A stretch of 64,000 nucleotides of DNA from an uncultured Bacillota bacterium. Lineage in GTDB: Bacteria; Bacillota; Dehalobacteriia; UBA7702. The position numbers and the translations under genes are program-made. Below, in pieces: positions 48,856 through 58,419 of this stretch. Below the pieces are notes generated by a model that did no database searches, was not told where the DNA came from, and saw only the letters and a list, made by a program, of their open reading frames with translations. Every line of letters begins with the position of its first letter. Position 1 is the first letter of the stretch. The stretch lies in assembly GCA_934702375.1 (NCBI GenBank), contig CAKUYE010000012.1:1-64000 (forward strand), in the 5' to 3' direction.

Positions 48856-49874
48856 AACTGGAAGAATTTAATTATGATCTGCCGCCGGAGCTGATTGCTC
48901 AACGGCCGGCAGAAAGCCGTGACCACAGTCGGCTGCTCCATGTATCTCTTGCCGATGATACCCTGGAGGATCGTATCTTTGCCGATGTTATCGACTATTT
49001 GCTTCCCGGTGATGTACTGGTGCTGAACGAAACGAAGGTCATTCCGGCCCGGCTTTTTGGGCATAAGGAGACCGGAGCAAAGATCGAGCTGTTTTTGCTG
49101 AAGCGGTTGGAAGGGGATACCTGGGAGATCCTGGCACGCCCCGGGAAAAAAGTGCGAATTGGCGATGTGATCCATTTCCCCATTCCGGAAATTACGGCGG
49201 AAATTTTGGATAAAACCGAAAGCGGCGGCAGGATTGCCCGCTTTCAATATGACGGTATCTGGGAAGAGCTTCTGGATCGAATCGGTACCATGCCTTTGCC
49301 GCCCTATATCAAAGAATATCACGGTGATATGGAGCGCTATCAAACGGTTTACGCTCACGACCCCGGATCTGTGGCGGCACCTACGGCAGGGCTGCATTTT
49401 ACCGAAGATTTGCTGAATGAGATTGCTGCCAAGGGCGTGGAAATTGCCAAGGTAAATTTGAAAGTGGGGCTTGGGACTTTTCGCCCGGTGGAAGAAGAAA
49501 ATATTGAAGATCATAAGATGCACGAAGAGTATTATGAGATCTCTGCGGAAGCTGCCGAACGAATCAATAAAGCCAAAGCCGCCGGCGGTCGTGTCATTGC
49601 TGTCGGTACCACTTCGACTCGGACCTTGGAAACGGTAGCCGATGAAAACGGGATTTTAAAAGCGGAATCCGGCTGGACAAACTCTTATATCTATCCCGGA
49701 TACCACTATAAAATTGTCGATGGGTTGATTACCAATTTTCATTTGCCGAAAAGCAGCTTGTTGATGCTGGTTTCTGCTTTGGCAGGCAAAGATAAAATCT
49801 TTCGCGCTTATGAACACGCTGTAGCGGAAAAATATCGTTTTTTCAGCTTTGGCGATGCAATGTTAATTTTATAA
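48852..49874 (+). CDS. queA: S-adenosylmethionine:tRNA ribosyltransferase-isomerase QueA
   Basis: QueA (340 residues) transfers the ribosyl part of S-adenosylmethionine to preQ1 in tRNA to form epoxyqueuosine. Characteristic segments are FNYDLPPELIAQRPAESRD, DVLVLNETKVIPARLFG, DPGSVAAPTAGLHFT and GTTSTRTLE, with PKSSLLMLVSALAG near the end. It lies between queH and tgt, completing tRNA-bound steps of the queuosine pathway. Confidence 0.97.
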   Translation: MKLEEFNYDLPPELIAQRPAESRDHSRLLHVSLADDTLEDRIFADVIDYLLPGDVLVLNETKVIPARLFGHKETGAKIELFLLKRLEGDTWEILARPGKKVRIGDVIHFPIPEITAEILDKTESGGRIARFQYDGIWEELLDRIGTMPLPPYIKEYHGDMERYQTVYAHDPGSVAAPTAGLHFTEDLLNEIAAKGVEIAKVNLKVGLGTFRPVEEENIEDHKMHEEYYEISAEAAERINKAKAAGGRVIAVGTTSTRTLETVADENGILKAESGWTNSYIYPGYHYKIVDGLITNFHLPKSSLLMLVSALAGKDKIFRAYEHAVAEKYRFFSFGDAMLIL

Positions 49875-49883
49875 GAGGTAACT

Positions 49884-50987
49884 ATGCTGAAATTTACTTT
49901 GAAAAAAACTTGCGGCCATGCCCGACTCGGTACCGTGGAAACCGCCCACAGTACCATTCCTACACCGGTGTTTATGCCCGTTGGCACCCAGGCTTCGGTA
50001 AAAACCGCAACGCCCGAAGAAGTATGGGATACCGGTTCGCGCATTCTTTTGGCCAATACGTATCACCTGTACCTGCGCCCCGGTCATGAATTGGTGAAAA
50101 GAGCCGGAGGACTCCATTCTTTTATGAATTGGAACGGTTCGATCCTTACGGACAGCGGCGGTTTTCAGGCTTTTAGCCTTGGGCCGATGCGCAAAATCAG
50201 TGATGAAGGCGTTCTTTTCCGCAGCCACATTGACGGTAGTAAGCATATGTTTACACCGGAAAGCGTTATGGAAGTGGAAATGGCCCTCGGTGCCGATATC
50301 GCCATGTGCTTTGATGAATGTGCTCCCTGGCCTTCGGAGCGGGATTATGTGGTGCGTTCCACTCAGCGCACCTATGAATGGGCGAAACGCTGCAAAGCTG
50401 TGCATCATCATGAATTCCAGAATCTTTTTGGTATCGTTCAGGGCGGCACTTTTGCAGATTTGAGAACTCTCAGTGCAGAGCAGCTTGCCGATTTGGATTT
50501 CCCCGGTTACGGTATCGGCGGTCTTTCCGTGGGCGAACCCAAGGAAATGATGTATGAGATGTTGGAAGTTCTTGACCCCATCATGCCGAAGGATAAACCC
50601 CGGTATCTGATGGGCGTCGGCAGTCCCGATTGCCTGGTGGAAGGGGTAAAACGGGGTATTGATATGTTTGACTGTGTATTGCCTACCCGTATTGCCAGAA
50701 ACGGCACGGTATTTCATCCCACCGGAAAGCTGGTGCTCCGCAATGCCGAATATGCCGAGGATTTCCGCCCCATTGATGAGCATTGCGACTGCTATGCCTG
50801 CCGCAACGGGTTTACCCGCGGCTATATCCGGCATCTTTTGAAAGCAGGAGAAGTTTTGGGGATTCGGCTGACCACCATTCACAACCTGCGCTTTCTGCAA
50901 CGTTTAATGGCGGATATCCGCGCATCTTTGGAAAACGATACCTTTGATGATTTCTACAAAGAATTCTTTGCTCAATATCGTTTTTGA
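49884..50987 (+). CDS. tgt: tRNA-guanine transglycosylase
   Basis: Tgt (367 residues) exchanges guanine-34 for preQ1 in tRNAs with GUN anticodons (Asp, Asn, His, Tyr). The active site includes LTDSGGFQAFSLG and the nucleophile aspartate in MFDCVLPTRIARNG. The zinc site is seen in CDCYACRNGFTRGYIRHL. The tRNA-His in this window (anticodon GUG) would be a substrate. It ends the queH-queA-tgt set; a new promoter precedes yajC. Confidence 0.97.
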   Translation: MLKFTLKKTCGHARLGTVETAHSTIPTPVFMPVGTQASVKTATPEEVWDTGSRILLANTYHLYLRPGHELVKRAGGLHSFMNWNGSILTDSGGFQAFSLGPMRKISDEGVLFRSHIDGSKHMFTPESVMEVEMALGADIAMCFDECAPWPSERDYVVRSTQRTYEWAKRCKAVHHHEFQNLFGIVQGGTFADLRTLSAEQLADLDFPGYGIGGLSVGEPKEMMYEMLEVLDPIMPKDKPRYLMGVGSPDCLVEGVKRGIDMFDCVLPTRIARNGTVFHPTGKLVLRNAEYAEDFRPIDEHCDCYACRNGFTRGYIRHLLKAGEVLGIRLTTIHNLRFLQRLMADIRASLENDTFDDFYKEFFAQYRF

Positions 50988-51022
50988 TTTGAAATTTTAT
51001 GGAACAAGTTTTAATAAAAGCC

Positions 51023-51051
51023 TAGACAAGTTCGGTAAAATTTAATATAAT
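51023..51051 (+). promoter_or_regulatory. yajC-secDF promoter
   Basis: TAGACA (51023-51028) and TATAAT (51046-51051) with a 17-bp spacer. Confidence 0.7.
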
Positions 51052-51086
51052 ATACTGTATCTAAGTAGAAAAGGAGTGGAATAGCC

Positions 51087-51353
51087 GTGAACAACAGCAG
51101 TATCGTATGGACTATCGTCTATATTATTGCGATCGTTGCAATCATCTATCTTCTGATTATCCGTCCTCAGAAGAAAAGAACGAAAGCACACAATGAATTG
51201 CTCAGCACATTGGCTCTTGGTGTTGAGATCGTTACGATCGGCGGTATCCATGGTGAAGTAAGCCGGATCAAAGATGATACTCTTTGGATCAAGGTAAGCA
51301 ACAATGTGGAAATCGAAATCGAAAAAAGTGCCGTTGCTAGAACTATCAGCTAA
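51087..51353 (+). CDS. yajC: Preprotein translocase subunit YajC
   Basis: YajC (88 residues) is a small single-span membrane protein associated with SecDF-YidC. It has one N-terminal membrane helix (about 6-25) followed by the family motif YLLIIRPQKKRTKAHNELLSTLALGVEIVTIGGIHGEVSRI. Translation starts at GTG 51087 after AAGGAG. The usual yajC-secD-secF order is kept, with a hairpin-rich gap before secD. Confidence 0.94.
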   Translation: MNNSSIVWTIVYIIAIVAIIYLLIIRPQKKRTKAHNELLSTLALGVEIVTIGGIHGEVSRIKDDTLWIKVSNNVEIEIEKSAVARTIS

Positions 51354-51366
51354 GTAAAAAAATTTT

Positions 51367-51430
51367 GGAGGGAAGAGATCATCTCTCTTCTCCTCCGAAT
51401 GCTGAGATCATGGCCGAAAGGGCCATTTTC
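51367..51430 (+). promoter_or_regulatory. Two hairpins between yajC and secD
   Basis: GGAGGGAAGAGAT (51367-51379) pairs with ATCTCTCTTCTCCTCC (51381-51396). ATGGCC (51410-51415) pairs with GGCCAT (51421-51426), followed by TTTTC. They resemble an attenuator or processing site that could set the secD/yajC ratio. An 11-bp tandem direct repeat (TTCTTATGTAT) follows. Confidence 0.45.
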
Positions 51431-51494
51431 TTATGTATTTCTTATGTATTCTGAAATTGTAATTTTTCACGCACGCAAGGAGTTGTAAAACAAG

Positions 51495-52715
51495 ATGAAA
51501 CCAAAACACGGAAGCTTAAGTCTGGTATTGATCATTCTTTTGGTGATTGGTATCGTTGCCGGCTCCGTCGCCCTTGTGATCGCTCATCCCGGCCTATTGA
51601 AGCTGGGGCTTGATTTGCAAGGCGGCGTTAGTGTAACTTTGCAGGCCCAACCGGAAGACGGGCAGAAAGTTACCAGCGACGATATGAATAACCTGTGCGA
51701 TATCATGACGAAACGCGTTGACGAATTTGGTGTTGCCGAACCTTTGATTCAGGTCGAAGGGGATGACCGCATCATCGTCGAATTAGCAGGGCTTACCGAC
51801 ATCAACGAAGCCGTTGAAATGTTGGGAACCACGGCCAAATTGCAGTTTATTGATCCCCAGGGGAATGTGATTCTCGACGGGAATGACCTGAAAAATTCCT
51901 ATGTAACTCAGAACAGCACGAATAACTCGTATGAAGTTGCTTTGGAATTTACCAGCGAAGGCAAAAAGGCTTTTGCTGATGCCACCACAAAATTTGTAGG
52001 ACAGACCATCAGTATCGTTTTGGATGATGAAACCATCTCTTCTCCTACGGTAAATGAACCGATTACCGACGGAAATGCCGTAATTAACCATATCGGCAGC
52101 TATGATGAATGCGCTCAGCTCGCATCTTTGCTCCGCGGCGGTGCTCTCCCCGTAGATGTAAGTATCATCGAAGAACGTGTTGTCGGTCCCGAACTTGGCT
52201 CAGACTCCCTTAATAAGAGCTATGTTGCTATTCTCTACGGTGTTGCCGCCGTATTCCTTTTCATGATTATCTATTACCGGTTGCCCGGTGTCCTTACGTG
52301 TGTGTCCTTACTCTTATATGCCTCGATCGTTTTCTGGGTACAATGTGCCATCAATGTAACCTGGACTCTTCCCGGTATCGCTGCATTCCTGCTTTCCTTA
52401 GGTATGGCTGTGGATGCCAACATCATTATCTTTGAACGTATCAAAGATGAATTGCGAAAAGGCAGAACCCTCAGTGCTGCTGTAAGCTCCGGCTTCCAAC
52501 GGGCCTTTAAAGCGATTCTTGACTCCAACGTAACTACGTTAATCGCTACCGTTGTTCTTTTCTATTTCGGTGTCAGCTCCATCAAAGGTTTTGCCATTAC
52601 TCTGAGTATCGGTGTTTTGGCAAGTATGTTTACTGCCATCGTATTTACTCGTTTCCTGTTAAAACTTTGTGCAAATACAACTGCGCTGAACAAGCGCAGC
52701 CTGTATCGGTCTTAA
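51495..52715 (+). CDS. secD: Protein translocase subunit SecD
   Basis: SecD (406 residues) uses the proton-motive force to pull secreted proteins across the membrane in late translocation. It has an N-terminal membrane segment, the motif KLGLDLQGGVSVTLQ, a periplasmic-type P1 head, and a five-helix membrane domain with LLRGGALPVDVSIIEERVVGPELG and LSLGMAVDANIIIFERIKDE, the latter carrying the proton-relay aspartate. The gene is separate from secF, which starts 13 bp downstream. Confidence 0.96.
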   Translation: MKPKHGSLSLVLIILLVIGIVAGSVALVIAHPGLLKLGLDLQGGVSVTLQAQPEDGQKVTSDDMNNLCDIMTKRVDEFGVAEPLIQVEGDDRIIVELAGLTDINEAVEMLGTTAKLQFIDPQGNVILDGNDLKNSYVTQNSTNNSYEVALEFTSEGKKAFADATTKFVGQTISIVLDDETISSPTVNEPITDGNAVINHIGSYDECAQLASLLRGGALPVDVSIIEERVVGPELGSDSLNKSYVAILYGVAAVFLFMIIYYRLPGVLTCVSLLLYASIVFWVQCAINVTWTLPGIAAFLLSLGMAVDANIIIFERIKDELRKGRTLSAAVSSGFQRAFKAILDSNVTTLIATVVLFYFGVSSIKGFAITLSIGVLASMFTAIVFTRFLLKLCANTTALNKRSLYRS

Positions 52716-52728
52716 GGGGGTACTGGCA

Positions 52729-53733
52729 ATGAGTAAAAAAGATTTTAAATTGAAAGTTATTGAAAAAAGAAAAATCTGGTATTGTGTTTCGGCACTGATC
52801 ATTTTGGCCGGTATCGTTTCCTTCTTTATTCAGGGGTTCAACTTTGGTATCGACTTCAGCGGCGGCAGCTATGTACAGGTAAGCTTCTATGAAGATGCCT
52901 CTGCTGCAACGGCTCAGGATGGTGAAAACGTTGTTTCTGAAGATCAGCGCATGACCGCAGCGGAAAGTAAAGAGATTCCTCTGGAAGATCTTCGTGCCGT
53001 TGTCAATGAGTTTGTCGATAAAACACCGGCGATCCAGTTTGATGAAACCAACGTATCTTATGTGATCCGTACGGAATTGACCACCGAAGATGATGTGAAA
53101 GCCATGCTTTCCGCCATTGAATCGGAAATCGGGCCTTATCAGGTGGAACGCAATGAACTGGTTGGGCCTACCATCGGTAATGAACTTACCAAAAAAGCGA
53201 TTTTGGCATTGGCTATCGCCTGTGCTTTGATGCTGGTTTATATTACTTTCCGCTTCCAGTTCTGGTTCGGTTTGGCGGCCATTATTACGCTGCTTCATGA
53301 TGCTCTTATCGTATTGGCTGTTTTTTCCATATTCCAGTTGGAGATTTCCAGTTCCTTCATTGCGGCGATTTTGACCGTTGTCGGTTATTCCATCAATGCT
53401 ACCATTGTTGTGTTTGACCGTGTACGTGAAAGTATGCCAAACTATAAAGCCAATGAAAGGATTGCCTTGTTGGATGACAGCATCTCCATGACGTTGGCAC
53501 GCTCCATCAATACAACATTGACCACGTTGCTTACCCTCTTTGCTTTGATTATCTTTGGTGGTGATACCACAAAGATCTTCGTCCTTGCAATGATCGTAGG
53601 GATTACCGCTGGTTTGTATTCCAGCGTTTGCCTTTCCTGCTCCCTGTATTATGACCTGATCGGCCATTTTGGGAAAAAGGACAAAAAATCCAAAGAAAAG
53701 AAAGCTGTAAAAGCCGATAAAGCAACGGCTTAA
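52729..53733 (+). CDS. secF: Protein translocase subunit SecF
   Basis: SecF (334 residues) is the partner of SecD. Key motifs are IQGFNFGIDFSGGSYVQVSF near the N-terminus, VGPTIGNELTKKAILALAIA, and AILTVVGYSINATIVVFDRVRE with the conserved membrane aspartate. A loop of about 60 residues, rich in Glu and Ala, sits in the extracytoplasmic head, and the C-terminus is a Lys-rich tail. A strong terminator follows. Confidence 0.96.
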   Translation: MSKKDFKLKVIEKRKIWYCVSALIILAGIVSFFIQGFNFGIDFSGGSYVQVSFYEDASAATAQDGENVVSEDQRMTAAESKEIPLEDLRAVVNEFVDKTPAIQFDETNVSYVIRTELTTEDDVKAMLSAIESEIGPYQVERNELVGPTIGNELTKKAILALAIACALMLVYITFRFQFWFGLAAIITLLHDALIVLAVFSIFQLEISSSFIAAILTVVGYSINATIVVFDRVRESMPNYKANERIALLDDSISMTLARSINTTLTTLLTLFALIIFGGDTTKIFVLAMIVGITAGLYSSVCLSCSLYYDLIGHFGKKDKKSKEKKAVKADKATA

Positions 53734-53756
53734 TTACAGTAAATAGAAAAAATTTG

Positions 53757-53798
53757 CCGCCGTTTTCTGAAGATTTGAAAGAAAACGGCGGTTTTTTT
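53757..53798 (+). terminator. secF terminator
   Basis: CCGCCGTTTTCT (53757-53768) pairs perfectly with AGAAAACGGCGG (53780-53791), then seven Ts. Confidence 0.95.
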
Positions 53799-53818
53799 CA
53801 TAAATCAAGTAAAAACTA

Positions 53819-53847
53819 TTCTCAAAAGGCCTTTTATGTGATATAAT
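53819..53847 (+). promoter_or_regulatory. relA/spoT promoter
   Basis: TATAAT at 53842-53847 with TTCTCA (53819-53824) at 17-bp spacing; the -35 is weak. Confidence 0.5.
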
Positions 53848-53874
53848 TTTAGATTATATTGGGAGGATAGGGCA

Positions 53875-56049
53875 ATGTGTGAGCTTCCGGAATTAGAACC
53901 GTTGAAAAACAAAATAATGAAGTATAATCCCGGTTGCGATTGGGCAAAAATCACCGAGGCCTATCTTTATGCCAAAGAAGCCCATGAAGGCCAAAAACGC
54001 CATTCCGGGGAACCCTATATTGTGCATCCTTTGGCCGTTGCGGAGATCCTTACCGAGGTGGAAGCCGATGATAAGACCATCATTGCCGGCTTAATCCATG
54101 ATGTGGTAGAAGATACCGACCACACCATCGAAGAGGTTGAGGAGCTTTTTGGCCACGATGTAGCGGTGCTTACCGCCGGTGTGACAAAACTGGGGAAGGT
54201 AAAGGGGCGTACCAAATCGGAACAGAAAATGGAGAACATCCGTAAGATGATTCTTGCCATGGCCACGGATATTCGCGTGATCATTGTGAAGCTGGCCGAC
54301 CGTTTGCATAATATGCGCACCCTTCAGTTTCATTCCTCGGAGCTGAAACGGCGTACCATTGCCCAGGAAACGCTGGATCTCTATTGCCCCCTGGCCAATC
54401 GTTTAGGGGTATTCCAATTCAAATGGGAATTGGAGGATCTTGCTCTCCAAACTTTGGAGCCGGAAAAATATCAGGCTCTTGTGGAGGATTTGGCTTCGAC
54501 CAGAGATTCCCGTCAGGCCTATATCTCTTCCTTTATTGAAACTCTGGGGGCAAAGCTTCATGAAGCCGGTATCCAATATTTGGATATCTACGGTCGTCCC
54601 AAGAATTTATACAGCATTTATCGTAAGATGCTGACCCAGAATAAGGAATTTTCCCAGATTTATGATATTCTTGCCGTTCGCGTGATCGTAAAAACGGTAG
54701 CGGAATGTTACGGTGTTCTTGGGATTGTACACAGTCTTTGTGTTCCGGTGCCGGGACGTTTTAAGGACTACATTGCGATGCCCAAGCAGAATATGTATCA
54801 GTCGATCCATACCACGATCATCAGTCCCAACGGCAAACCGCTGGAGGTGCAGATCCGTACTGAGGAAATGCATCAGGTGGCGGAGCATGGGATCGCTGCT
54901 CATTGGCAATATAAAGAAGGAAAATCCAGTGTGAAGCCGGATCAAAAGCTGACCTGGCTGCGACAAATGCTGGATTGGCAAAAGGAAGTAAAAGACGCCG
55001 ATGAATTTATGGCGTCGATGAAATATGACCTTGAGGATGAACTGGTTTACGTTTTTACCCCCAAAGGGGATATCTATGAGCTGCCCTACGGCTCGGTCCC
55101 TCTGGATTTCGCCTATCGCGTTCATACCGAGGTGGGGCATAAAGCTATCGGCGTGCGGTGTAACGGCAAAATTGTTACCTTTGATTATGTTCTCCAAAAC
55201 GGCGATATTATCGAGATCCTTACTTCCAAAACCGGCAAACCCAGCCGAGATTGGCTTAAGATCGTCAAAACGCCTCAGGCGAAAAACAAAATTCGTAACT
55301 GGTTCCGCAAGGAACTTCGGGATGAGCATATTGCCAAGGGCAAAGAGCTTTATGAACGGGAGGTTCGCTCCTATGGCGATGCCATGGCCGCTTATTTGAA
55401 AGGGGATGCTCTGAATTCTCTGGTAAAGCGGTTTAATTATGCCAATGTAGAGAATTTCTATATGGCCATTGGGGAAAATCACCTGACGACCACCGCAGTG
55501 ATCAATGGAATCAAAGAGGAAATCTGTTACGAAGAGCCGGATCAGAATTTACCGGAGCTGAAGCCCTATGTGGAAAAGAAAGGGCACCATGGCATTGTGG
55601 TAAAGGGTGCCGATAATGTGATGATCAAATTCGGTCATTGCTGCAATCCTTTGCCGGGAGATCCTGTGGTGGGGTATATCACCCGGGGCAGCGGCATTAC
55701 CGTGCATCGAAAGGATTGTGTAAATGTTGGTGCCGGTGCCGATCCGCATCGGTTGATCCCTGTGGAATGGGAAGATGTTTACAATACAAATTTTCAGGTT
55801 GAGATTGAAGTCGTGGCCCATGACCGGGATCATCTGACGATGGATGTGATGACGGCGATTTCCGATACGAAGACGACAATTAACACGGTTTTTGGCCGCT
55901 CCATGAAGGATGGCACTGCCATTGTGAATGTGAAGATGGAAGTGAAAAGCAATAGCCACATGGAGTACATTTGCAATAAAATCCGCCGCCTCAAAGGGGT
56001 TATGGAAGTTAAGCGTGTGATCCACAGTCACAGCAGCAAAAATAATTGA
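53875..56049 (+). CDS. relA: Bifunctional (p)ppGpp synthetase/hydrolase (Rel)
   Basis: This long RelA/SpoT homologue of 724 residues makes and degrades the stringent-response alarmone (p)ppGpp. The HD hydrolase domain looks intact (SGEPYIVHPLAVAEIL, LIHDVVEDTDHT). The synthetase domain has IYDILAVRVIVKTVAECYG and GRFKDYIAMPKQNMYQS. A TGS domain (VFTPKGDIYELPYGSVPLDFAYRVH), a conserved Cys-rich segment (FGHCCNPLPGDPV) and a C-terminal ACT domain follow. GGAGG precedes the ATG. It is the only such gene in the window, followed 8 bp later by dtd. Confidence 0.96.
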   Translation: MCELPELEPLKNKIMKYNPGCDWAKITEAYLYAKEAHEGQKRHSGEPYIVHPLAVAEILTEVEADDKTIIAGLIHDVVEDTDHTIEEVEELFGHDVAVLTAGVTKLGKVKGRTKSEQKMENIRKMILAMATDIRVIIVKLADRLHNMRTLQFHSSELKRRTIAQETLDLYCPLANRLGVFQFKWELEDLALQTLEPEKYQALVEDLASTRDSRQAYISSFIETLGAKLHEAGIQYLDIYGRPKNLYSIYRKMLTQNKEFSQIYDILAVRVIVKTVAECYGVLGIVHSLCVPVPGRFKDYIAMPKQNMYQSIHTTIISPNGKPLEVQIRTEEMHQVAEHGIAAHWQYKEGKSSVKPDQKLTWLRQMLDWQKEVKDADEFMASMKYDLEDELVYVFTPKGDIYELPYGSVPLDFAYRVHTEVGHKAIGVRCNGKIVTFDYVLQNGDIIEILTSKTGKPSRDWLKIVKTPQAKNKIRNWFRKELRDEHIAKGKELYEREVRSYGDAMAAYLKGDALNSLVKRFNYANVENFYMAIGENHLTTTAVINGIKEEICYEEPDQNLPELKPYVEKKGHHGIVVKGADNVMIKFGHCCNPLPGDPVVGYITRGSGITVHRKDCVNVGAGADPHRLIPVEWEDVYNTNFQVEIEVVAHDRDHLTMDVMTAISDTKTTINTVFGRSMKDGTAIVNVKMEVKSNSHMEYICNKIRRLKGVMEVKRVIHSHSSKNN

Positions 56050-56057
56050 GGTAATTT

Positions 56058-56501
56058 ATGAAGGTTGTGATCCAACGGGTTTGCTCTGCTTCGGTGTTGT
56101 CCGAAGGGGTGGAAGCCGGAAAAATCGAAAAAGGTCTGCTGCTCTATATCGGTGTCGGTGCAGAGGACACCATGGCAGATGTAACGTATATTGCGGAGAA
56201 GATCCCTGTTTTGCGGATCTTTCCCGATGAAAATGATAAAATGAACCGCTCTTTATTGGATGTGGACGGTGCCATTCTGGCAGTATCCCAATTTACGCTG
56301 ATGGGAGATTGTTCCCACGGACGCCGCCCGGGATTTTCCGATGCGATGCCGCCGGAACCGGCTAAGGAGCTTTACGAAGCCCTGGTTTCCCTCTGGCGGG
56401 AAAAGGGAATTTCCGTAGAAACCGGTGTTTTTCAAACCGATATGCGGGTAGCTTCGGTGAACTGGGGCCCGGTAACCTTTATCCTGGAGAGTAAAAAATA
56501 G
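56058..56501 (+). CDS. dtd: D-aminoacyl-tRNA deacylase
   Basis: Dtd (147 residues) removes D-amino acids (and glycine from tRNA-Ala) mischarged on tRNA. It starts MKVVIQRVCSASV and has the conserved SQFTLMGDCSHGRRPGF motif and the NWGPVTFILE end carrying the Gly-cis-Pro active-site motif. Its place directly after relA is widely conserved in Bacillota. Confidence 0.96.
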   Translation: MKVVIQRVCSASVLSEGVEAGKIEKGLLLYIGVGAEDTMADVTYIAEKIPVLRIFPDENDKMNRSLLDVDGAILAVSQFTLMGDCSHGRRPGFSDAMPPEPAKELYEALVSLWREKGISVETGVFQTDMRVASVNWGPVTFILESKK

Positions 56502-56517
56502 GAGGAATAAGATCCAT

Positions 56518-57138
56518 ATGGAAGTATATCGCCTGGAAGTGATGCCGTTAGGCACCAACTGTTATCTTGCCTACGATGAAAATACAAAGGATGGCATCGT
56601 TGTGGATCCCGGCGGCAGTGCCAAAGATATCGGTGAAGCCATTGACCGCTTGGGTCTTCATATTGTTGTCATCATCAATACTCACGGCCATTGGGATCAT
56701 ATCGGTGCCAATGATGCCGTAAAAGCGAAAACCGGCGCTCCCGTTTATATCCACGAGGCCGATGCAGAATTTCTTACGAATCCTGCCTACAATATCAGCA
56801 GCATGATGGGATACAGCTCTTCTGTGGCTTCCGCCGACGGTTTGCTTCACGAAGGAGATACCGTGAACTTTGGCAGCTGCACGTTGAAGGTATTGCATAC
56901 TCCGGGGCATACCCCCGGCGGCATTACCCTTTACGGTGAAGGCGTTGCCTTTACCGGCGATACTTTGTTTTTCCGCTCCGTCGGTCGCTCCGATCTACCC
57001 GGCGGTGATTACAATGCCCTCATTGAGAACATCAAAAATAAATTAATGACCTTGGATGAAGATACCCTTGTTTATACCGGTCATGGGATCCCTACCCGGA
57101 TCGGCGATGAAAAAACGGGGAATCCCTTTGTCCGTTAA
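56518..57138 (+). CDS. Metallo-beta-lactamase-fold hydrolase (glyoxalase II-like)
   Basis: This 206-residue protein has the binuclear metal motif NTHGHWDHIGAND and the downstream ligands in HTPGHTPGG, AFTGDTLFF and YTGHGIPT. It resembles the short hydroxyacylglutathione-hydrolase-like family found after dtd in many Bacillota. Thiol-ester hydrolysis is possible, but the physiological substrate is unknown. It lies 16 bp after dtd and 15 bp before hisS. Confidence 0.9.
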   Translation: MEVYRLEVMPLGTNCYLAYDENTKDGIVVDPGGSAKDIGEAIDRLGLHIVVIINTHGHWDHIGANDAVKAKTGAPVYIHEADAEFLTNPAYNISSMMGYSSSVASADGLLHEGDTVNFGSCTLKVLHTPGHTPGGITLYGEGVAFTGDTLFFRSVGRSDLPGGDYNALIENIKNKLMTLDEDTLVYTGHGIPTRIGDEKTGNPFVR

Positions 57139-57153
57139 ATCATAGGAGGAATT

Positions 57154-58419
57154 ATGACAACGACACGACCGAAAGGTACGAATGATTTTTTGCCCGAGGA
57201 TACCGTGAAATGGCGGTATGTGGAGGGCATTTTAAGAGATATGGCGGAGCAATACGGTTTTGAAGAAATCCGTACCCCGATCTTTGAGTCCACAGAGTTG
57301 TTTCTTCGCGGCGTCGGTGAAACAACGGATATTGTAAATAAGGAAATGTATACCTTTGAAGATAAAGGCAAGCGCAGCATCACTTTGCGGCCCGAAGGCA
57401 CGGCTTCTACGGCCAGAGCCTTTATTGAACACAAAATGCATGGTTTGCCTTTACCGGTAAAGCTTTACTATATGGGGCCGATGTTCCGTTATGAACGCCC
57501 TCAAAAGGGTCGCTTTCGTCAGTTCCATCAGTTTGGCATGGAAGCCTTTGGTTCTGCCGATCCTGCTCTGGACAGTGAAATTATTGCTTTTGCCATGGAG
57601 TTTTACCGTCGTCTGGGATTGACCGCATTAAAGGTGCGTTTAAACAGCGTCGGTTGTCCCAAATGCCGGGCAGAGCATAAAGCAAAGCTTCAGGATATGC
57701 TCCGGCCTCACCTTGAGGAGCTTTGTGATGATTGCCGCAGTCGCTTTGAAAAGAACCCCCTGCGCATTTTTGACTGCAAAAATGAAAAATGCCAGACTTT
57801 GATCGAAGGAGCGCCTTCGATTACCGATTGTCTTTGCGATGATTGCAAAGATCACTTTGAACAGGTTAAAGCTTATCTTACCGCCGCAGATATCCCCTTT
57901 GAGGTAGACCCTCGTCTTGTGCGCGGCTTGGATTACTATACGAAAACAGCTTTTGAGATTATTTTGGATGAGATCGGAGCTCAGAGTGCGATTTGCGGCG
58001 GCGGTCGTTATGACGGCTTGATTGCCGACATTGGCGGTCAGTCGATGCCCGGGGTTGGTTTTGCTCTGGGAATGGAACGTGTTTTTGCCGCTTTGGATGC
58101 ACTGGGGATTGAAATCCCTGCGGAACACGGTGCCGATGTTTACTGTGTTACTCTGGGTGAAAAAGCCCGGGAAAAGGCTTTTTCCTGGGTGATTGCTTTG
58201 CGCCGTGCCGGTATCCATGCCGAAATGGATTATATGGCAAAAAGCTTCAAAGCTCAGATGAAAGCGGCGGATCGGGTCCATGCCCGGTTTGTGGTGATCT
58301 GCGGCAATGATGAATTGGAAAAAAATGAGATCATTATAAAGGATATGGCCGATTCCCATCAGGATACGGCTACTCAGGAAAACGTTATTGAAGAGTTGAT
58401 CAGGAGGATTCAGAAATGA
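57154..58419 (+). CDS. hisS: Histidine-tRNA ligase
   Basis: HisRS (421 residues) charges tRNA-His. Class II motifs are present: PKGTNDFLPED, motif 1 FEEIRTPIFESTELFLRGVGE, motif 2 MFRYERPQKGRFRQFHQFGMEAFG, the histidine-specific motif LVRGLDYYTKTAFE, motif 3 near PGVGFALGMERV and a C-terminal anticodon-binding domain. GGAGG precedes the ATG, and aspS overlaps its stop by ATGA. No T-box leader is present in the 15-bp gap. Confidence 0.97.
   Translation: MTTTRPKGTNDFLPEDTVKWRYVEGILRDMAEQYGFEEIRTPIFESTELFLRGVGETTDIVNKEMYTFEDKGKRSITLRPEGTASTARAFIEHKMHGLPLPVKLYYMGPMFRYERPQKGRFRQFHQFGMEAFGSADPALDSEIIAFAMEFYRRLGLTALKVRLNSVGCPKCRAEHKAKLQDMLRPHLEELCDDCRSRFEKNPLRIFDCKNEKCQTLIEGAPSITDCLCDDCKDHFEQVKAYLTAADIPFEVDPRLVRGLDYYTKTAFEIILDEIGAQSAICGGGRYDGLIADIGGQSMPGVGFALGMERVFAALDALGIEIPAEHGADVYCVTLGEKAREKAFSWVIALRRAGIHAEMDYMAKSFKAQMKAADRVHARFVVICGNDELEKNEIIIKDMADSHQDTATQENVIEELIRRIQK

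Noticed and set aside
57139..57153. T-box leader for hisS or aspS
   Set aside because: Only 15 bp separate hisS from the previous gene, and aspS overlaps hisS, leaving no room for a leader.
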